Below, piece by piece: positions 6,199 to 7,269 of a DNA stretch of 7,269 bases. A model generated the notes under the pieces. The model did no database searches. It had not been told where the DNA came from and saw only the letters and a program-made list of their open reading frames with translations. The DNA comes from Candidatus Omnitrophota bacterium (lineage in GTDB: Bacteria > Omnitrophota > Gorgyraeia > JABMRG01 > JAFGKX01): the NCBI GenBank assembly GCA_016928375.1, contig JAFGKX010000088.1, positions 1 through 7,269 on the forward strand, read 5' to 3'. Position numbers and translations under genes: made by a program. Numbering within the stretch: position 1 is the first letter of the stretch; each line of letters starts with the position of its first letter.

Positions 6199-7269
6199 TT
6201 TTTCTTCACCTTCGCTTCCAATATAGCATACAAAACAGGCACAAGCACTAAAGTTATCAATGTCGATACCGAAAGCCCGCCTACCATGCTTATGCCCAAA
6301 GGCCTCCATAGCTCAGAACCCTCTCCTCTGCTTAAGGCAAGCGGACACATGCCTGCCAAAGTCGTTATTGTAGTCATTAAAACCGGGCGAAGCCTGTTTT
6401 GTCCGCCTTTCGTAATTGCATCATACACCGATAATCCCCTGGCGCGCAAAATATTTATATAATCTACTAACACTATAGCGTTGTTAACAACTATACCGAC
6501 GAGCATTATAAGCCCTATAAAAGAAATCATGCTTAAGGCTATTCCGCCGAAGAAAAGCCCAAAGGCGACACCGGTAAACGCGAATGGCACCGAAAACATG
6601 ACTATAAACGGATCAAGCAGCGATTCAAATTGCGCGGCCATAACCATATATACAAGTATGATGCCGAGTAAAAACAACATGAACAAATCCCTGAATGATT
6701 TTATCTGTTCTTCCACATCGCTTCCCAGGTTTATGGTTACATCTCCGGGAATATTCATCTTATTTATGTATTTCTTCACATCTTTTGCAACGTCGCCCAT
6801 GGAACGTTTAAAAACATTGGCATCCACAGTTATTATACGCTCCTGATTTTGCCTCTCTATCTGTATGGGGCCTGTTCTATAAACAACCTTGGCAACATTT
6901 TTTAATCTTATGAGCCTGCCCGATACTGAAGTGATGGGAATATTTTCTATATCGGAAATGCTCCTGCGGTCTGAATCCTTAAGCCGCAGAAATATATCAT
7001 ATTCATCGCCGCCTTCCCGGTATTTGGTCGCAGTCTTGCCATAAAAATAAGTTCTCATAGTATCAGTGATCTGCGCTATGCTTAAACCTAAAGACGCGGC
7101 CTTTGTCCTGTCGACTTCAATTTGAAGCTCGGGTTTTCCTAATTCACGGGAAATTGTAACATCTACTGCGCCCTTTATATTGTTAAGAGCGTCCCGTATT
7201 CTATATGCGATTTCGTCCGTCTTTACAAAATCATGCCCCAGGATTTCTACGGATATGGGCTTGCCGCCG
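6195..7269 (-). CDS. RND efflux transporter, C-terminal part (partial)
   Basis: The frame is open from the right edge (first whole codon at 7268) to a TGA at 6195, giving the last 357 residues of a proton-driven inner-membrane pump normally about 1,000-1,050 residues long. Fragment residues 1-190 are the end of the second large periplasmic loop, with the family-typical block EVDRTKAASLGLSIAQI (51-67) and the PGDVTINLGSD segment (174-184). Five membrane helices follow (about 193-212, 219-239, 246-271, 297-314, 325-350), with hallmark blocks MAAQFESLLDPFIV (210-223), GIVVNNAIVLVDY (258-270), RLRPVLMTTITTLAG (292-306) and VLVPVLYAILEAK (341-353). The sequence resembles the HAE-1 drug-efflux branch more than heavy-metal CzcA/CusA, though the missing N-terminal half prevents a firm choice. 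An internal ATG at 7058 is not the start. The PII-like gene begins within its stop codon. Its adaptor, if any, would lie to the right outside the window. Confidence 0.94.
   Translation of the reverse strand, partial: GGKPISVEILGHDFVKTDEIAYRIRDALNNIKGAVDVTISRELGKPELQIEVDRTKAASLGLSIAQITDTMRTYFYGKTATKYREGGDEYDIFLRLKDSDRRSISDIENIPITSVSGRLIRLKNVAKVVYRTGPIQIERQNQERIITVDANVFKRSMGDVAKDVKKYINKMNIPGDVTINLGSDVEEQIKSFRDLFMLFLLGIILVYMVMAAQFESLLDPFIVMFSVPFAFTGVAFGLFFGGIALSMISFIGLIMLVGIVVNNAIVLVDYINILRARGLSVYDAITKGGQNRLRPVLMTTITTLAGMCPLALSRGEGSELWRPLGISMVGGLSVSTLITLVLVPVLYAILEAKVKKK
6206..6212 (-). promoter_or_regulatory. Ribosome-binding site of the PII-like gene
   Basis: On the minus strand AAGGTGA lies seven bases before the ATG at 6198, inside the last codons of the RND gene. 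It is the strongest such site near this junction and decides the start of the small gene against the longer open frame reaching 6309. Confidence 0.65.

Noticed and set aside
6199..6309. N-terminal extension of the PII-like protein by 37 residues
   Set aside because: It is RND coding sequence read in another frame; the first beta strand starts directly at the ATG at 6198, which has its own AAGGTGA.
7056..7058. ATG at 7058 as the start of the RND gene
   Set aside because: The same frame stays open to the right edge and codes for conserved RND periplasmic sequence, so this is an internal methionine of a truncated gene.

Overview
The window is a densely packed, entirely leftward (minus-strand) stretch of seven genes from a Gram-negative, two-membrane bacterium. 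The diderm call rests on a TolC-type outer-membrane channel, RND-type and MacB-type inner-membrane components and a periplasmic adaptor. Moderate-to-low GC, AT-rich gene junctions and the style of the proteins recall uncultured lineages such as Omnitrophota. That placement is an impression, not a demonstrated result.

In transcription order (right to left) the genes are: (1) the C-terminal part of an RND efflux transporter cut by the right edge (6195-7269); (2) a 96-residue protein with a PII/CutA-like look (5908-6198); (3) a TolC-family outer-membrane protein with a signal peptide (4637-5911); (4) a MacA/HlyD-like periplasmic adaptor with an unusually short helical segment (3685-4647); (5) a MacB-type ABC transporter with fused ATPase and membrane domains (1697-3670); (6) a flavoprotein of the HI0933/YhiN (BaiN-like) family (416-1666); (7) the N-terminal part of a membrane protein resembling GT39/ArnT-type glycosyltransferases, cut by the left edge (3-416).

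Junctions are tight: ATGA overlaps between 1/2 and 2/3, an 11-base overlap between 3/4, a 14-base gap between 4/5, a 30-base gap between 5/6 and a TAATG overlap between 6/7. I see no promoter or terminator hairpin in any junction, so the window probably lies inside one long transcript whose promoter is to the right. No tRNA, rRNA, CRISPR array, insertion sequence or long repeat was recognised, and no gene-free stretch exceeds about 30 bases.

The functional core is an export locus in which one outer-membrane channel gene sits between a proton-driven RND pump and an ATP-driven MacAB-type pump, so the channel may serve both. The small PII-like gene beside the RND gene is the most interesting item, as a possible cytoplasmic regulator of the pump. 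The flavoprotein and glycosyltransferase-like gene look like co-transcribed passengers with no evident role in export.
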